Numbered from the stretch's first letter, positions 6,597-16,583 are shown. The stretch: 64,000 bases of DNA from an uncultured Tenacibaculum sp. (GCA_947504185.1 CANNGJ010000013.1:1-64000); one strand, 5' to 3'. Notes: generated by a model not told the origin, from the sequence alone. Numbers and translations are program-made.

Positions 6597-8210
6597 TTAG
6601 TTTACTTTTTCTCCATTAACATAAGTAGCTATTACTTTTGTATTTGGAATTTTATTACCGTCAATAGTCATAATATCATTTTCTAGAATAATAAAATCGG
6701 CCAATTTACCAACTTCAATACTCCCTTTTTCATTTTCTTCAAAATTAGCATAGGCATTCCAAATAGTCATTCCTTTTAAGGCATCTTTTCTTGATAAAGC
6801 ATTATGAGATTGAAATCCTTTTTCAGGATATCCTTTTAAATCTTTTCGAATAGTTGCTGCATAATATGTATACAGCGGACTTACATTTTCAATAGGGAAA
6901 TCGGTTCCTAAAGCAACTTTACCGTATTGTTTTAATAAATCATTATAAGCATAAGCTCCTTTTATCCTTTCTGAACCAACACGATCTTCGGCCCAATACA
7001 TGTCTGAAGTTGCATGCGTTGGTTGAATAGATGGTAATACATTTTTAAAATGATGAAAGTCGTTTAAATCAACTATTTGTGCATGTTCTATACGCCAACG
7101 TCTATCTTTTTTGTTTTTTAAAACTTCATCATATGTTTTTAACATTACATAATTAGCAGAATCTCCAATAGCATGGGTATTCATTTGATATTCTGAATCA
7201 GCTATTCTTTTAGCTAAACTTTGAAGATCATTGTATGAGTTTACTAAAGCACCAAAGTGCCCTTTTTTATCTGAGTATTCATCTTTTAAAGTTGCTCCAC
7301 GAGACCCTAAGGCTCCATCTGAATAAACTTTTACTGAACGTACATTTAAACGATCGTTTTTTATAATTCCTTTATTTAAGTAGTAATCTAAATTTTCTTT
7401 GTTGTTAGAAATCATAGCATACATACGGATTTTTAAATCTCCTGTTTGTTGTAAGCTATCTACTAATTCGATTACTTGTTTATCTAAACCAGCATCGTCA
7501 ACAGTTGTTAAACCTAGGTCGAAACAGATTTTTTGAGCATCTTTTAATGCTTGAATTTGTTCTTTTTTACTTGGTTTAGGAACTTTAATAAAGTTCATGG
7601 CATTATCAATTAAAACTCCAGTAAGTTTTCCGTCTTTTTTTAAGAACTCTCCGCCATTAACTTTTGAATCTAAGGTAATTCCTGCTAAATCAATTGCTGC
7701 TTGATTCGCTAACATTGCATGACCGTCAATTCTACGAACAGCAACGGGGATTTTAGGAAAAAGTTTGTCTAATTTTTCTTTAGTAGGAAACTCTTTTACT
7801 TCCCAGTCGTTTTGATCCCAACCACGCCCAGTTATGAAAGATGTGTTTTTTTCTTTTTGAAAAGCAACTAATCTATTTAATACTTCATCGTAACTTTTAG
7901 TACCCGTTAAATCTACTTTTTGTTGTTGTAAACCTAATCCGTAAAAATGACAATGTGCATCTATAAAACCTGGATATACTGCTTTGTTTTTAGCATCAAT
8001 AGTTTTTAGAGTAGCATATTTGTTTTGAATTTCTTTATTGCTACCTACGGCAATAAATTTCCCATCTTTAATGGCAAAACTTTCAGCTTTATCGAAACTT
8101 GGGTTTACCGTATAAGCATTTGCATTTATAACAATTACATCTGCTTTTTCTTGCTTTTTACATGAAAATAAAATTCCAATTGATAAAAGAGTAATGAATG
8201 TTTTTTTCAT
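6597..8210 (-). CDS. YtcJ-like metal-dependent amidohydrolase, lipoprotein
   Basis: A 537-residue protein of the amidohydrolase_3 group. The signal peptide ends in lipobox LFSC (Cys17), so it is exported and lipid-anchored. The metal-site motif HCHFYG follows a PGFIDA strand near residue 85. Later metal-site elements are HAIGDSAN and HAQIVD, with GTDFPIENVSP near the C-terminus. Members hydrolyse C-N bonds in cyclic or N-acyl substrates; the substrate here is unknown. It lies 22 bp after the M28 peptidase on the same strand and is probably co-transcribed with it, which suggests sequential breakdown of peptides or modified amino acids. Confidence 0.88.
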   Translation of the reverse strand: MKKTFITLLSIGILFSCKKQEKADVIVINANAYTVNPSFDKAESFAIKDGKFIAVGSNKEIQNKYATLKTIDAKNKAVYPGFIDAHCHFYGLGLQQQKVDLTGTKSYDEVLNRLVAFQKEKNTSFITGRGWDQNDWEVKEFPTKEKLDKLFPKIPVAVRRIDGHAMLANQAAIDLAGITLDSKVNGGEFLKKDGKLTGVLIDNAMNFIKVPKPSKKEQIQALKDAQKICFDLGLTTVDDAGLDKQVIELVDSLQQTGDLKIRMYAMISNNKENLDYYLNKGIIKNDRLNVRSVKVYSDGALGSRGATLKDEYSDKKGHFGALVNSYNDLQSLAKRIADSEYQMNTHAIGDSANYVMLKTYDEVLKNKKDRRWRIEHAQIVDLNDFHHFKNVLPSIQPTHATSDMYWAEDRVGSERIKGAYAYNDLLKQYGKVALGTDFPIENVSPLYTYYAATIRKDLKGYPEKGFQSHNALSRKDALKGMTIWNAYANFEENEKGSIEVGKLADFIILENDIMTIDGNKIPNTKVIATYVNGEKVN

Positions 8211-8232
8211 TTTAGTTTGATTCGTTTTTGTT

Positions 8233-9669
8233 TTACGGTTTTAAAGTTTCGTTGTTATATAAATATTTATCCATTAAATAAACGATACTAGCCATAGAAG
8301 CACTACCTAGTTCTAGCTCGCGCTTATTTACTTTGTCAAAAGTATCGGTTACAGCATGATGGTAATCGAAATATCGCTGCGAATCTGGACGATATCCTAC
8401 TAAAGTAACGTGGTCATCTTTTAAAGGACCAATATCAGCACCACCACCTCCAGCAGTAATATCATGTAAGCCATATGGAGCTAGGAGTTTTTTCCAGCTT
8501 TGTAATAAGACTCTATTTTTATCATTAGCGTCAATTGAAAAACCTCTAGGAGTATGTCCTCCTGCATCAGATTCTAAAGCGCTAATATGTAATTCGCCAT
8601 TTTCTTTTGCTAAACGAGCATATTCGGTAGCGCCACGCAAACCATTTTCTTCATTCATGAAAAATACAATACGAATGGTGTTTTTAGGTTTAATGTTGTT
8701 CTTTTTTAGTAAGTAAGCTACTTCTAAAGATTGTACGATTCCTGTTCCGTCGTCATGAGCCCCTTCACCTAAATCCCACGAATCTAAGTGTCCACCGATA
8801 ACCATAATTTTATTTGGATATTCACTTCCTTTTATTTCTCCAACTACGTTATGAGAAGGTGCGTCTGGTAGTGTTTCACAACTTTGTTTGAAATAGAATT
8901 GTAGGTTAGGATTTTCCTTTAAGTGTTTGCTTAAGTTTTCTGCTGCTCTTGAACTAATTGCGGCTGTTGGTATATGTTCTGATTTCGGAATTTCTCCATA
9001 ACCCATAGATCCGGTATGCGGATAATCGTCAATTCCATTAGTCATAGAACGAACAATTACTGCTTTTGCTCCAAATTTACCTACAGTAGCTGCGCCACCG
9101 TAACGTTGTCCTACACAACCTCCGTAAGCTTTAAATGTATTGATTAATGTATTGTCAAAAGCTCCATTGAAAAACACAATTTTTCCTTTGGCTTTATCTC
9201 CTAATTTTTTGGCTTCGTCTAAGCTTTTTACTTCAATAAGTTCTGCGGTAATGCCCTCTTTAGGAGTCGCGATTGAACCACCTAATGCGCAAATAGGAAC
9301 ATTGATTTTTTCTCCATTGAATTCATAGTTTGCAACTTCCTTTTCTCCACGTACCCAATGCGAAACCATTACAGGTTGTAGCCAAACAGAATCTAGCCCA
9401 ACTTCTTTCATTAGTTGCTCTCCCCAAATAACAGATTTTGCCGCTCCTTCTGAACCCGATAATCGACTTCCGATATTTTGCGTTAAATCTCGAAGCCATT
9501 CATAGGATTTTCCTTCGGTTAAAGCTGCATTAAAAATTTGCTTTATTTGAGTTGAATCTACTTTCTCTTCATTAGAAAGTCCAGCAAATGTTGTACTTGT
9601 TTTTTTCTTTTCTAACTGGCAGGATATTAAAAATAACCCTGTAATTAATAGGAGGGATGTTCTTTTCAT
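8233..9669 (-). CDS. M28 family zinc peptidase, lipoprotein (carboxypeptidase Q-like)
   Basis: A 478-residue exported peptidase with lipobox LISC. A protease-associated (PA) insert covers roughly residues 130-260. The di-zinc catalytic core is visible as GGHLDSWDLGEGAHDDGTG near residue 295, FFMNEENGLRG near 340, and a late HHAVTDTFDKV supplying the last His ligand. The arrangement matches M28 aminopeptidases/carboxypeptidase Q, which remove single residues from peptides. Its ATG sits in one arm of an 11-bp perfect inverted repeat, so translation or transcription at this point may be controlled. It is followed closely by the amidohydrolase gene. Confidence 0.92.
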   Translation of the reverse strand: MKRTSLLLITGLFLISCQLEKKKTSTTFAGLSNEEKVDSTQIKQIFNAALTEGKSYEWLRDLTQNIGSRLSGSEGAAKSVIWGEQLMKEVGLDSVWLQPVMVSHWVRGEKEVANYEFNGEKINVPICALGGSIATPKEGITAELIEVKSLDEAKKLGDKAKGKIVFFNGAFDNTLINTFKAYGGCVGQRYGGAATVGKFGAKAVIVRSMTNGIDDYPHTGSMGYGEIPKSEHIPTAAISSRAAENLSKHLKENPNLQFYFKQSCETLPDAPSHNVVGEIKGSEYPNKIMVIGGHLDSWDLGEGAHDDGTGIVQSLEVAYLLKKNNIKPKNTIRIVFFMNEENGLRGATEYARLAKENGELHISALESDAGGHTPRGFSIDANDKNRVLLQSWKKLLAPYGLHDITAGGGGADIGPLKDDHVTLVGYRPDSQRYFDYHHAVTDTFDKVNKRELELGSASMASIVYLMDKYLYNNETLKP

Positions 9670-9697
9670 TTATGGTTCGTTTTACAGAACCATAAAT
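9668..9697. promoter_or_regulatory. 11-bp perfect inverted repeat over the M28 start
   Basis: ATTTATGGTTC (9668-9678) and GAACCATAAAT (9687-9697) are perfect reverse complements around an 8-nt loop. The left arm overlaps the first bases of the M28 start codon (9667-9669). It separates the beta-barrel gene (stop 9712) from the M28 gene. No T-run follows on the minus strand, so it could hide the ribosome site, act as an operator, or mark a processing site. Confidence 0.5.
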
Positions 9698-9711
9698 GTA
9701 AGTTTTATAAT

Positions 9712-11496
9712 TTAGAAAAGAGAATCAAATTTCCAAGTTAATCCACCAAGAGCTTGAAACCCTTGTACGTTAAAGTTGGTAAACCTTTGGTAGTCGTTGT
9801 TTAATACATTATTTAAGTTTAAAAAGACAGAGAATGAGTCGTTAAAATGATAACCACCATTAAAATTAACATCGAAATAACTTTTTAGACTAATTGTATT
9901 TGGCGGAGTAACAGAAGGTACCGCTTCATATTCTTTTCCTTTTCGTTCTCCAACAAAAAAGAAGTTGGCACCAGCAAACCATTTGTCAGTTTTATAGGTT
10001 CCAAAAAGTTCACCTTTTATTTTTGGAGCATTCCAAGGCTCTTGTAGGTTTGTTAACGTGAATTTATTGAATTGCGCATTCATACCTACCGTTAAGTTTT
10101 TAATTCCATTAAAGGCAGCTTCACCAAAGAATGACATTAACTTTATGTCGTCATATTCTGTTTTAAATGAATTTCCGAATTCATAACCAAAGAAGGTAAA
10201 AGCATCTGTACCTGCGACATTATTTCCGTTAGATTTTGATTGATTTAAACTAAAAAACGGATTGTTTTCTATCTCAGCATAACTTGCTTTGAAATTGTAA
10301 CTAAACTGCGCATCTAATTTTCCTCTTATACCAGCAAAAGCATTGTATTTTTTATTGGTTTGTAATATTTGTTGAGTTGGCGAAATGTATGGATTTTTAT
10401 CAGCAAGTGATTGATAAGAATTTGTTTCTAAATCTCCAGAAGCTCCTATAAATACATTTGCAAAATCTTTTACGATTGGATATGAGATTTCTACATCGGG
10501 ATATATAAAGAAGTTATTGTCTTTATTTTCTAAATCTAAAGAGAAGTATGCTTTAGCTCCAAGTTGAATCGCTAAATCTTGTACAACGAATTTATATGTT
10601 GGGTGCAATCCAACAGTAAAAAAACTATGTTTTAATTGATTTCGAGCTTCGTAAGAATTTTCGAATTTACCTCCTAAATAGCTTAAAGTTGTATTGATAT
10701 ATAAATCATTTAATTGACGATGGAAGTTGTCTAACGGAAATTTAAAGGTAGCATCGGCATCAATTAAAAACTCACTACTACTTAGAATATCAGAAAAATA
10801 GTTTAACGAACCATTTGCTTCTTCTAAATATGAATCATCAAAATTAATGTTACCAAATATTTTAAACGAATTATAAGCTTGCTCTTCTTCAATAGCACTT
10901 ATGGTAGCATCAGTAAAAGAAATATTTGTTGGTAAACCATACCAGTTACTTTTATTACGTTCCGCATTTAAACCCGCTTTCCAATCAAAATAGCGCTCTT
11001 GTTGTGCATAAAATAAATTCAAATTAGCATTATAGAAGGTACTGCTAAGTTTTGTATTTTCAACTGGATCTATCGATAATAGAAATTTTAAATGTGCGCC
11101 CAACTCACTATTATAACTCTCATTACGTCTTATGTAGGCTTCTAAAAAAGGAGTAATTTTATTACCAAGTCCTAAAGAAAGGTAATTAGGGTAAAGTCTT
11201 TCGCGCTTTCCTAAATCAACCTTTTTCATAGTACCACTTTTTGGAATAAAAGTAGAAGCAACAGGAACAGAGAAAATTTGATATTCTAACTCCTTTTTTT
11301 GAGTTTCTTTGGTGTGCTGAATTATTGGTTTTTGCTTTATTTTAAAGGCATCTGTAATTTTAGGAACATATGATGTTACTACATTTACGACTTCAGTTTT
11401 TATTATAGTGTCTTTTGCTTTTTCTGGAGCTTTCTTTTCTTGCGAATTCGCAATTAATGTTACTAATACAGCAAGTAAAACTATGTGCTTTTTCAT
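9712..11496 (-). CDS. TonB-dependent receptor-like outer-membrane beta-barrel protein without plug
   Basis: About 594 residues from the ATG at 11496, which places a clear signal peptide (KKHIVLLAVLVTLIANSQ) at the N-terminus; upstream ATGs at 11508 and 11532 are less likely. After a charged linker the protein is a long run of alternating strands ending in an aromatic C-terminus (GGLTWKFDSLF), with NNVLNNDYQRFTNF as in TonB-dependent receptors. I see no plug domain and no TonB box. It begins about 40 bp after the TPR gene and probably forms an operon with it. Likely an outer-membrane protein working with a periplasmic TPR partner; ligand unknown. Confidence 0.7.
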   Translation of the reverse strand: MKKHIVLLAVLVTLIANSQEKKAPEKAKDTIIKTEVVNVVTSYVPKITDAFKIKQKPIIQHTKETQKKELEYQIFSVPVASTFIPKSGTMKKVDLGKRERLYPNYLSLGLGNKITPFLEAYIRRNESYNSELGAHLKFLLSIDPVENTKLSSTFYNANLNLFYAQQERYFDWKAGLNAERNKSNWYGLPTNISFTDATISAIEEEQAYNSFKIFGNINFDDSYLEEANGSLNYFSDILSSSEFLIDADATFKFPLDNFHRQLNDLYINTTLSYLGGKFENSYEARNQLKHSFFTVGLHPTYKFVVQDLAIQLGAKAYFSLDLENKDNNFFIYPDVEISYPIVKDFANVFIGASGDLETNSYQSLADKNPYISPTQQILQTNKKYNAFAGIRGKLDAQFSYNFKASYAEIENNPFFSLNQSKSNGNNVAGTDAFTFFGYEFGNSFKTEYDDIKLMSFFGEAAFNGIKNLTVGMNAQFNKFTLTNLQEPWNAPKIKGELFGTYKTDKWFAGANFFFVGERKGKEYEAVPSVTPPNTISLKSYFDVNFNGGYHFNDSFSVFLNLNNVLNNDYQRFTNFNVQGFQALGGLTWKFDSLF

Positions 11497-11535
11497 CGAT
11501 TTAATCATTGAGCTTTCTTTTGTTTTCAACAAATT

Positions 11536-14500
11536 TTAGTTTTGGTTAGTTACTGATTCGTTTGTTTTCGCTTCTTTGTTTTTAATGTTTCGAAGCTCGT
11601 TTTTAGCTTCTTCTAACACATCTTTATATTGCGTAAAGTTTTTAATAATATTCTCTAAAATATATGTTGCTTGGTATGCATCTTTTAAAGCATAATAGTT
11701 TTTAGCCATTACTATATAACTCTTAACTCCCCAATATTTATAAGATGAGTAGTTTGCAATTAAATCTTGAATCGCTTTGTTTGAAGTTTCGTAATCTTTG
11801 TGTTCATTTAAAAAGAAAGCATTGTAGTATAAACTTTCAGCTTTTAATTCGCCAGTAGCTTTTTTACTTACTTCGTTAAAAAACTCTTCAGCGGTTATAA
11901 AATCATCACTTTTAAACGAAGAACGAGCAATGATAACTTTAGCATCCTCGATAACCTTAGTGTCAACTTTACCATTGCTTAATACTTTTTCTGCATATGA
12001 AATTGCATTTGCATAATCTTTATTATTGTAATGACCTTTCATTAAATTACTTTGCGCAAAAATGATGTTTTGAGGATAATTAGCTTCTTTTTCTAATTGC
12101 TCAAGAACTTGCATTCCGTTATTCCAATCTTCTTTTTCTAAATATATTTTAGCTAGTTTGGCTAAAGATTCTTCGGAGAACTCGCTTTTATCTTGACTAA
12201 TAACATAGGTGTAATGCGGAACAGCATTGTCAAATTTATTAGTATTATTATAGGATTGTGCTAAATAAAAATGAGCCTTTAAAGCATTGATTCCTGAAGG
12301 GAAGGTTTGTAGATATTTATTAAATCCTTCAATAGCTCTAGCTGTGTTATTTTCTAAAAATTTGTTTTCAGCAGATTGATAAGTTGCGTTATCAAGTTCA
12401 GCATCTGTAACATTTACAAATTTTACATTTTTAACCCAAGCAGCATATTCATCTACCTTACCAATATCTATATATACATTTTTAACATTGGAAACAGCTT
12501 GTTTTGCTTCGTTTGAATTTGGGTGTTTAGCAACAATTTCTTTGTATTTTTCTAAAGCTTTTTCATTGTTATTATTATTGTAGTATAACAATCCTTGGCG
12601 TAAAAGTACATTAGGTACGTAGTTACTTTTTGAATGCTTTGATAATAAGTTATTATAAGTTTCTTGGGCCTTAGTAATATTGTTCGTAGTTGTATATGTC
12701 GTCGCTAGTTGAAATAAAGCATCGTCTTGTAACTGTGAATCAACATAATCATTAATCAGTGTTTTTAAACTTTCGATTTTTGATTCATTATTACCCATAT
12801 AACCTTTACTCATAGCTATTTGATATTGCGCATAATCAGCACCAACACCACCTTCTTGTACTACTTTATTATAAGCTTCAATAGCTTTAGTATAGTTTTT
12901 TGTAGCATAGAAAGAATCGCCTAAGCGATTAGAAGCATCATCGTTTAAATCATTATCATCTATTTTTTTGTCTAAAAACTGTTGAAAATGCTTTGCAGCA
13001 TCGTCATATTTTTTAAACTTAAAATAGGTATAAGCAATATTGTAATCTAATTTTTTTATCTCTTCAATATCGTCTTTCGTTATTAATAGAAAACTAGCTA
13101 AAGCGTCTTCGTAATTTCCAAGTAAGTAGTCTGTTTCTGCTAGCCAAAAAGTACCTTTATTACTTACCGAAGCATTTTCTGCTAAAGTGGCATTGTAAAA
13201 ATATGGTTTCGCTTCTTTTAGTTTATCTTCATTAAAAAGCTGAATTCCTCTATACAATGAAACTTCATTTGCTAACCTTTTGTTTTTAGGAGAATTTGTA
13301 GTGTTTAAAAAATCTAAAGCTCCTTGATAATCTTGTTGATGTAAATAAGAAGTAATTAATAAATTACTTATTTCGGCTGTGTTAGGTGAAGTAGGGTATT
13401 TTGCTAAAAAACCTTTTAAAACATCAGGAACACTTTCATATGGATTACCTTGTTCATAGCTTAATTTTGCATAGTTTAACGAAGCACCTTCAGTAATTTT
13501 AGGATCAAACTCCATTTCACTAGCATTTTTAAATGCATTTAGAGCTTCTGGTTTTTTCTTTAATTCTAAATAACATTCTCCTAAATGATAATAAGCATTT
13601 TGAGCAACTTTATTATTTCCGCCAATAATTTTATTGAAATTGCTAATTGCACTTTCATAATCTTTTTGCTGGTAATAAGCGTATCCTAAATAATAATAAT
13701 CCGTATTAGTCCATTTACCTCTTTTACCTTTATATGCTTTTAAATAAGGAATTGCCTCTTCGTATTTAAGAAGATTAAAATAACTCTCTCCAATAATCTT
13801 TGAAATTTGAGAAATTTCTTTTTTGTCTTTTGTTTCTTTTAGAAGTTTCTCTCCGATTTGAACGGACTTATCAAAACGTCCTGCTTTAAAACTAATATCT
13901 AGAATATAATAATTTGCTTTTGCTTGGTAAGTAGCATCGTTAGCCAGTTGACTTAAATTATCTTCAGCCTCCCCAAAATTTTCTTGTTTGTAAGCTATAA
14001 AACCATAATAATAACGAGCATCGTTACCATAAATAGGATTTCCTAATAAGGTTTGAAAACGAGACTTAGCATCTTTTAAATAGTTTGACACTAACAGTGC
14101 ATATCCCATTTTATAATTCAACTCATTTTTTTCTTTTTGAGTTAATAGCTTTTCATTTACTTTTTGATACCATTTTAAGGCATGTGCAGCTTTTCTGTTC
14201 GCAAAATAATAGTTTCCAACGTTTAAAAAAGCTTTCTCAGTCTTATTGTTATAAGGATGATTTTTAACGAAATCAATTACTTTTTCATCAGCATTGTCTT
14301 GAATTAATTTAACAGCAGCCATGGCGTCGTAATAATCGGCATCAGCTTTTAAATTTTGATGATTATCAGATTCATTAGAAACCTTTATAAACAATTGCTG
14401 TGCAGCTGCATAAGCTTTGTTGTTGTATAATCGCGTGGCTTTATGGAAGTCTGAACTAAGATCAGAATTAATAGCGGTTTTTTGCGCTATTATTGATGTT

Positions 14501-14556
14501 GAAAAGGCTAATAAAAATAATAAATAGCAGCTTTTTTTATAACAAATAAATCTCAT
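11536..14556 (-). CDS. Large TPR-repeat protein, exported
   Basis: A 1006-residue protein with a signal peptide (YLLFLLAFSTSIIAQ) followed by tetratricopeptide-like helices along almost the whole length. Many repeats show the A..Y...G and Y.LG..Y pattern, for example YYLGYAYYQQKDYESAI and LGDSFYATKNYTKAI. The protein ends in a charged tail. TPR solenoids of this size in Bacteroidota usually serve as periplasmic scaffolds. It is the first gene of a probable operon with the beta-barrel gene downstream, which suggests a two-part envelope assembly. A possible -7 element TACTTTTG lies upstream but lacks a clear -33 partner. Function unknown beyond scaffold. Confidence 0.85.
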   Translation of the reverse strand: MRFICYKKSCYLLFLLAFSTSIIAQKTAINSDLSSDFHKATRLYNNKAYAAAQQLFIKVSNESDNHQNLKADADYYDAMAAVKLIQDNADEKVIDFVKNHPYNNKTEKAFLNVGNYYFANRKAAHALKWYQKVNEKLLTQKEKNELNYKMGYALLVSNYLKDAKSRFQTLLGNPIYGNDARYYYGFIAYKQENFGEAEDNLSQLANDATYQAKANYYILDISFKAGRFDKSVQIGEKLLKETKDKKEISQISKIIGESYFNLLKYEEAIPYLKAYKGKRGKWTNTDYYYLGYAYYQQKDYESAISNFNKIIGGNNKVAQNAYYHLGECYLELKKKPEALNAFKNASEMEFDPKITEGASLNYAKLSYEQGNPYESVPDVLKGFLAKYPTSPNTAEISNLLITSYLHQQDYQGALDFLNTTNSPKNKRLANEVSLYRGIQLFNEDKLKEAKPYFYNATLAENASVSNKGTFWLAETDYLLGNYEDALASFLLITKDDIEEIKKLDYNIAYTYFKFKKYDDAAKHFQQFLDKKIDDNDLNDDASNRLGDSFYATKNYTKAIEAYNKVVQEGGVGADYAQYQIAMSKGYMGNNESKIESLKTLINDYVDSQLQDDALFQLATTYTTTNNITKAQETYNNLLSKHSKSNYVPNVLLRQGLLYYNNNNNEKALEKYKEIVAKHPNSNEAKQAVSNVKNVYIDIGKVDEYAAWVKNVKFVNVTDAELDNATYQSAENKFLENNTARAIEGFNKYLQTFPSGINALKAHFYLAQSYNNTNKFDNAVPHYTYVISQDKSEFSEESLAKLAKIYLEKEDWNNGMQVLEQLEKEANYPQNIIFAQSNLMKGHYNNKDYANAISYAEKVLSNGKVDTKVIEDAKVIIARSSFKSDDFITAEEFFNEVSKKATGELKAESLYYNAFFLNEHKDYETSNKAIQDLIANYSSYKYWGVKSYIVMAKNYYALKDAYQATYILENIIKNFTQYKDVLEEAKNELRNIKNKEAKTNESVTNQN

Positions 14557-14656
14557 ATATTTTAGTTATCTAGAAACTATAACGTTCGTTTTTTATTTTT
14601 GTTGGGAGACTTTATATCAAAAGTAAGAAATGTTATAGAATTACATAATAAAATTT

Positions 14657-14664
14657 TAGATTTG
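14657..14664 (+). promoter_or_regulatory. -7 element (TAnnTTTG) of the ftsE-like gene
   Basis: TAGATTTG matches the flavobacterial -7 consensus and ends 17 nt before the ATG at 14682. The -33 region shows TTA rather than TTG, so it is a partial promoter match. Confidence 0.45.
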
Positions 14665-14681
14665 TAAAAACGAATAGACCT

Positions 14682-15365
14682 ATGGCAAACCCTGTTTTAC
14701 ATCTTGAAAATGCAGATATTTATCAGCAAGATAGTTTAGTGTTATCAAAAGTAAATTTCACTTTAAATAAAGGAGATTTTTATTATTTGATTGGAAAAAC
14801 AGGAAGCGGAAAAAGTAGTTTGCTTAAAACCTTGTATGGAGATTTAAGATTACAGCGTGGTTTGGGTACTATCGTTGATTTCGATTTAAAAAAAATGAAG
14901 GAAAAAGACATTCCTTTTTTAAGAAGAAAATTAGGAATTGTTTTTCAGGATTTTAAATTATTGAATGATAGAAATGTTTTTGAAAACTTAGAATTCGTTT
15001 TAAAAGCTACTGGATGGAAAAATAAAACAGATATGAAAAATAAGATTCATGAAGTTTTAGATAAGGTAGGAATGAAAGAGAAATACTATAAAAAGACTTT
15101 CGAACTTTCAGGAGGAGAACAACAGCGTGTAGCTATTGCAAGAGCTTTATTAAACGATCCTGAATTAATTTTGGCAGATGAACCTACAGGGAATTTAGAT
15201 CCAAAAACTTCATTGGAAGTTATGGAGTTGCTAAATGAAATTCATAAAAGTGGAAAAACCATTTTAATGGCAACTCACGATTATCAACTAATAGTAAAGT
15301 TTAAACAAAAAACTATTAAGTGTGAAGGAGGGGAGTTATTTGAAGTAGTACAACAAGCAGTTTAA
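14682..15365 (+). CDS. ftsE: FtsE-like ABC ATPase
   Basis: A 227-residue stand-alone ATP-binding subunit. Walker A is GKTGSGKSS near residue 38, the Q-loop lies in [10 protein letters not shown], the ABC signature is LSGGEQQR near residue 143, and Walker B is LILADEP. The [13 protein letters not shown] segment and the overall length are typical of FtsE, which with FtsX controls peptidoglycan hydrolysis at the division site. No ftsX lies next to it in this window; in Bacteroidota the two are commonly unlinked, so the FtsE name rests on similarity and could instead be a LolD/MacB-type ATPase. It is divergent from the TPR gene and followed by stem-loops. Confidence 0.8.
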   Translation: MANPVLHLENADIYQQDSLVLSKVNFTLNKGDFYYLIGKTGSGKSSLLKTLYGDLRLQRGLGTIVDFDLKKMKEKDIPFLRRKLGIVFQDFKLLNDRNVFENLEFVLKATGWKNKTDMKNKIHEVLDKVGMKEKYYKKTFELSGGEQQRVAIARALLNDPELILADEPTGNLDPKTSLEVMELLNEIHKSGKTILMATHDYQLIVKFKQKTIKCEGGELFEVVQQAV

Positions 15366-15373
15366 AATAATAA

Positions 15374-15449
15374 TAACCCACTCCAAATAAATGAAGTGGG
15401 AAAATTGCTATGAAAAACTATGAAAGAGAAACACTGCTGATGTTTCTCT
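15374..15449 (+). terminator. Stem-loops after ftsE
   Basis: Two hairpins lie downstream of ftsE: CCCACT/AGTGGG (15374-15397) and a stronger AGAGAAACA-CTGCTGA-TGTTTCTCT (15425-15449, 9 perfect pairs). A run of eight T begins about 12 nt after the second. They probably end or stabilise the ftsE transcript. Confidence 0.4.
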
Positions 15450-15521
15450 ATATTAAAGACGTTTTTTTTAAGGAAATCTTACACTAAAAAATAACTTTAA
15501 CAAATTTTTATAAAAAACAAA

Positions 15522-15545
15522 AATCCTGAGTCGAAACTCAGGATT
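15522..15545 (-). terminator. Intrinsic terminator of mdh
   Basis: AATCCTGAG-TCGAAA-CTCAGGATT is a perfect 9-bp stem. Read on the minus strand it follows the mdh stop and is succeeded by T-rich sequence (TTTTGTTTTTT), so it serves mdh and may also block read-through from ftsE. Confidence 0.8.
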
Positions 15546-15579
15546 CTTTATATAGTTAGTATAAATACAGTTACCTTTT

Positions 15580-16506
15580 TTATAAATTTAAAGAAGCATT
15601 GTTATTTTTAACAGCTTCTGCAGAGGCAGCTAAATGTGCTTTTTCTGCATCAGATAAATTAATACTTACGATTTTTTCAATTCCGTTTTTACCTAAAACT
15701 ACTGGCACACCGATACATAAATCAGATAAACCATATTCTCCATCTAATAAAGCAGAACAAGGGAATATTTTCTTAGTATCACAAGCAATTGCTTGAACCA
15801 TTCCAGAAACAGCAGCACCAGGTGCATACCAAGCAGAAGTTCCTAACAATCCAGTTAAGGTAGCTCCACCAACTTTAGTATCTTGTTTAACTTGTTCTAA
15901 ACGCTCTTCTGATAAAAATTCAGAAACAGAAACAGAATTACGAGTCGCTAAACGAGTTAAAGGAACCATTCCTTTATCTGAGTGACCACCGATAACCATT
16001 CCGTCTACATCAGAAATTGGAGCTTCTAATGCTTCCGCTAAACGGTACTTGAAACGAGCAGAATCTAAAGCTCCACCCATACCGATAATTCTATTTTTAG
16101 GTAAACCAGTTGTTTTATGTACTAAATAAGTCATTGTATCCATTGGGTTAGAAACAACGATGATGATCGTGTTTGGAGATTGCTCAATTAAACTAGCAGA
16201 AACCATTTTTACAATACTAGCATTGATACCTAATAACTCGTCACGAGACATACCAGGTTTACGAGCAATACCAGAAGTAATTACACACACATCAGACCCG
16301 GCAGTTTTGCTATAATCTCCAGTAGTTCCAGTAATTTTAGTATCGAAACCATTTAAAGAAGAAGTTTGCATTAAATCCATAGCTTTACCTTCAGCGAAAC
16401 CTTCTTTAATATCTACTAATACAACTTCTGATGCGAAATTTTTAATAGCAATGTACTCTGCACAACTTGCACCTACAGCACCTGCTCCTACAACTGTTAC
16501 TTTCAT
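15580..16506 (-). CDS. mdh: Malate dehydrogenase
   Basis: A 308-residue NAD-dependent enzyme of the LDH-like malate dehydrogenase group, interconverting malate and oxaloacetate in the TCA cycle. The Rossmann motif GAGAVGASCAEY is at the N-terminus. The substrate loop is ARKPGMSRDEL (Arg residues contacting the dicarboxylate), SNPMDTMTYL is the usual Asn-containing turn, and the catalytic His is in GGHSDKGM near residue 174. Length matches the family. It is monocistronic, with a terminator at its end and a housekeeping -7 element upstream. Confidence 0.95.
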   Translation of the reverse strand: MKVTVVGAGAVGASCAEYIAIKNFASEVVLVDIKEGFAEGKAMDLMQTSSLNGFDTKITGTTGDYSKTAGSDVCVITSGIARKPGMSRDELLGINASIVKMVSASLIEQSPNTIIIVVSNPMDTMTYLVHKTTGLPKNRIIGMGGALDSARFKYRLAEALEAPISDVDGMVIGGHSDKGMVPLTRLATRNSVSVSEFLSEERLEQVKQDTKVGGATLTGLLGTSAWYAPGAAVSGMVQAIACDTKKIFPCSALLDGEYGLSDLCIGVPVVLGKNGIEKIVSINLSDAEKAHLAASAEAVKNNNASLNL

Positions 16507-16545
16507 TTTATATTTTTTTAATTGTGATGATTAATTTAAGATGCA

Positions 16546-16553
16546 CAAAAATA
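16546..16553 (-). promoter_or_regulatory. -7 element (TAnnTTTG) of mdh
   Basis: TATTTTTG on the minus strand, about 40 nt upstream of the mdh ATG, matches TAnnTTTG. The -33 box is not clear. Confidence 0.45.
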
Positions 16554-16583
16554 GCGATTTGGCTATGGATATAAAAAGAAAAC

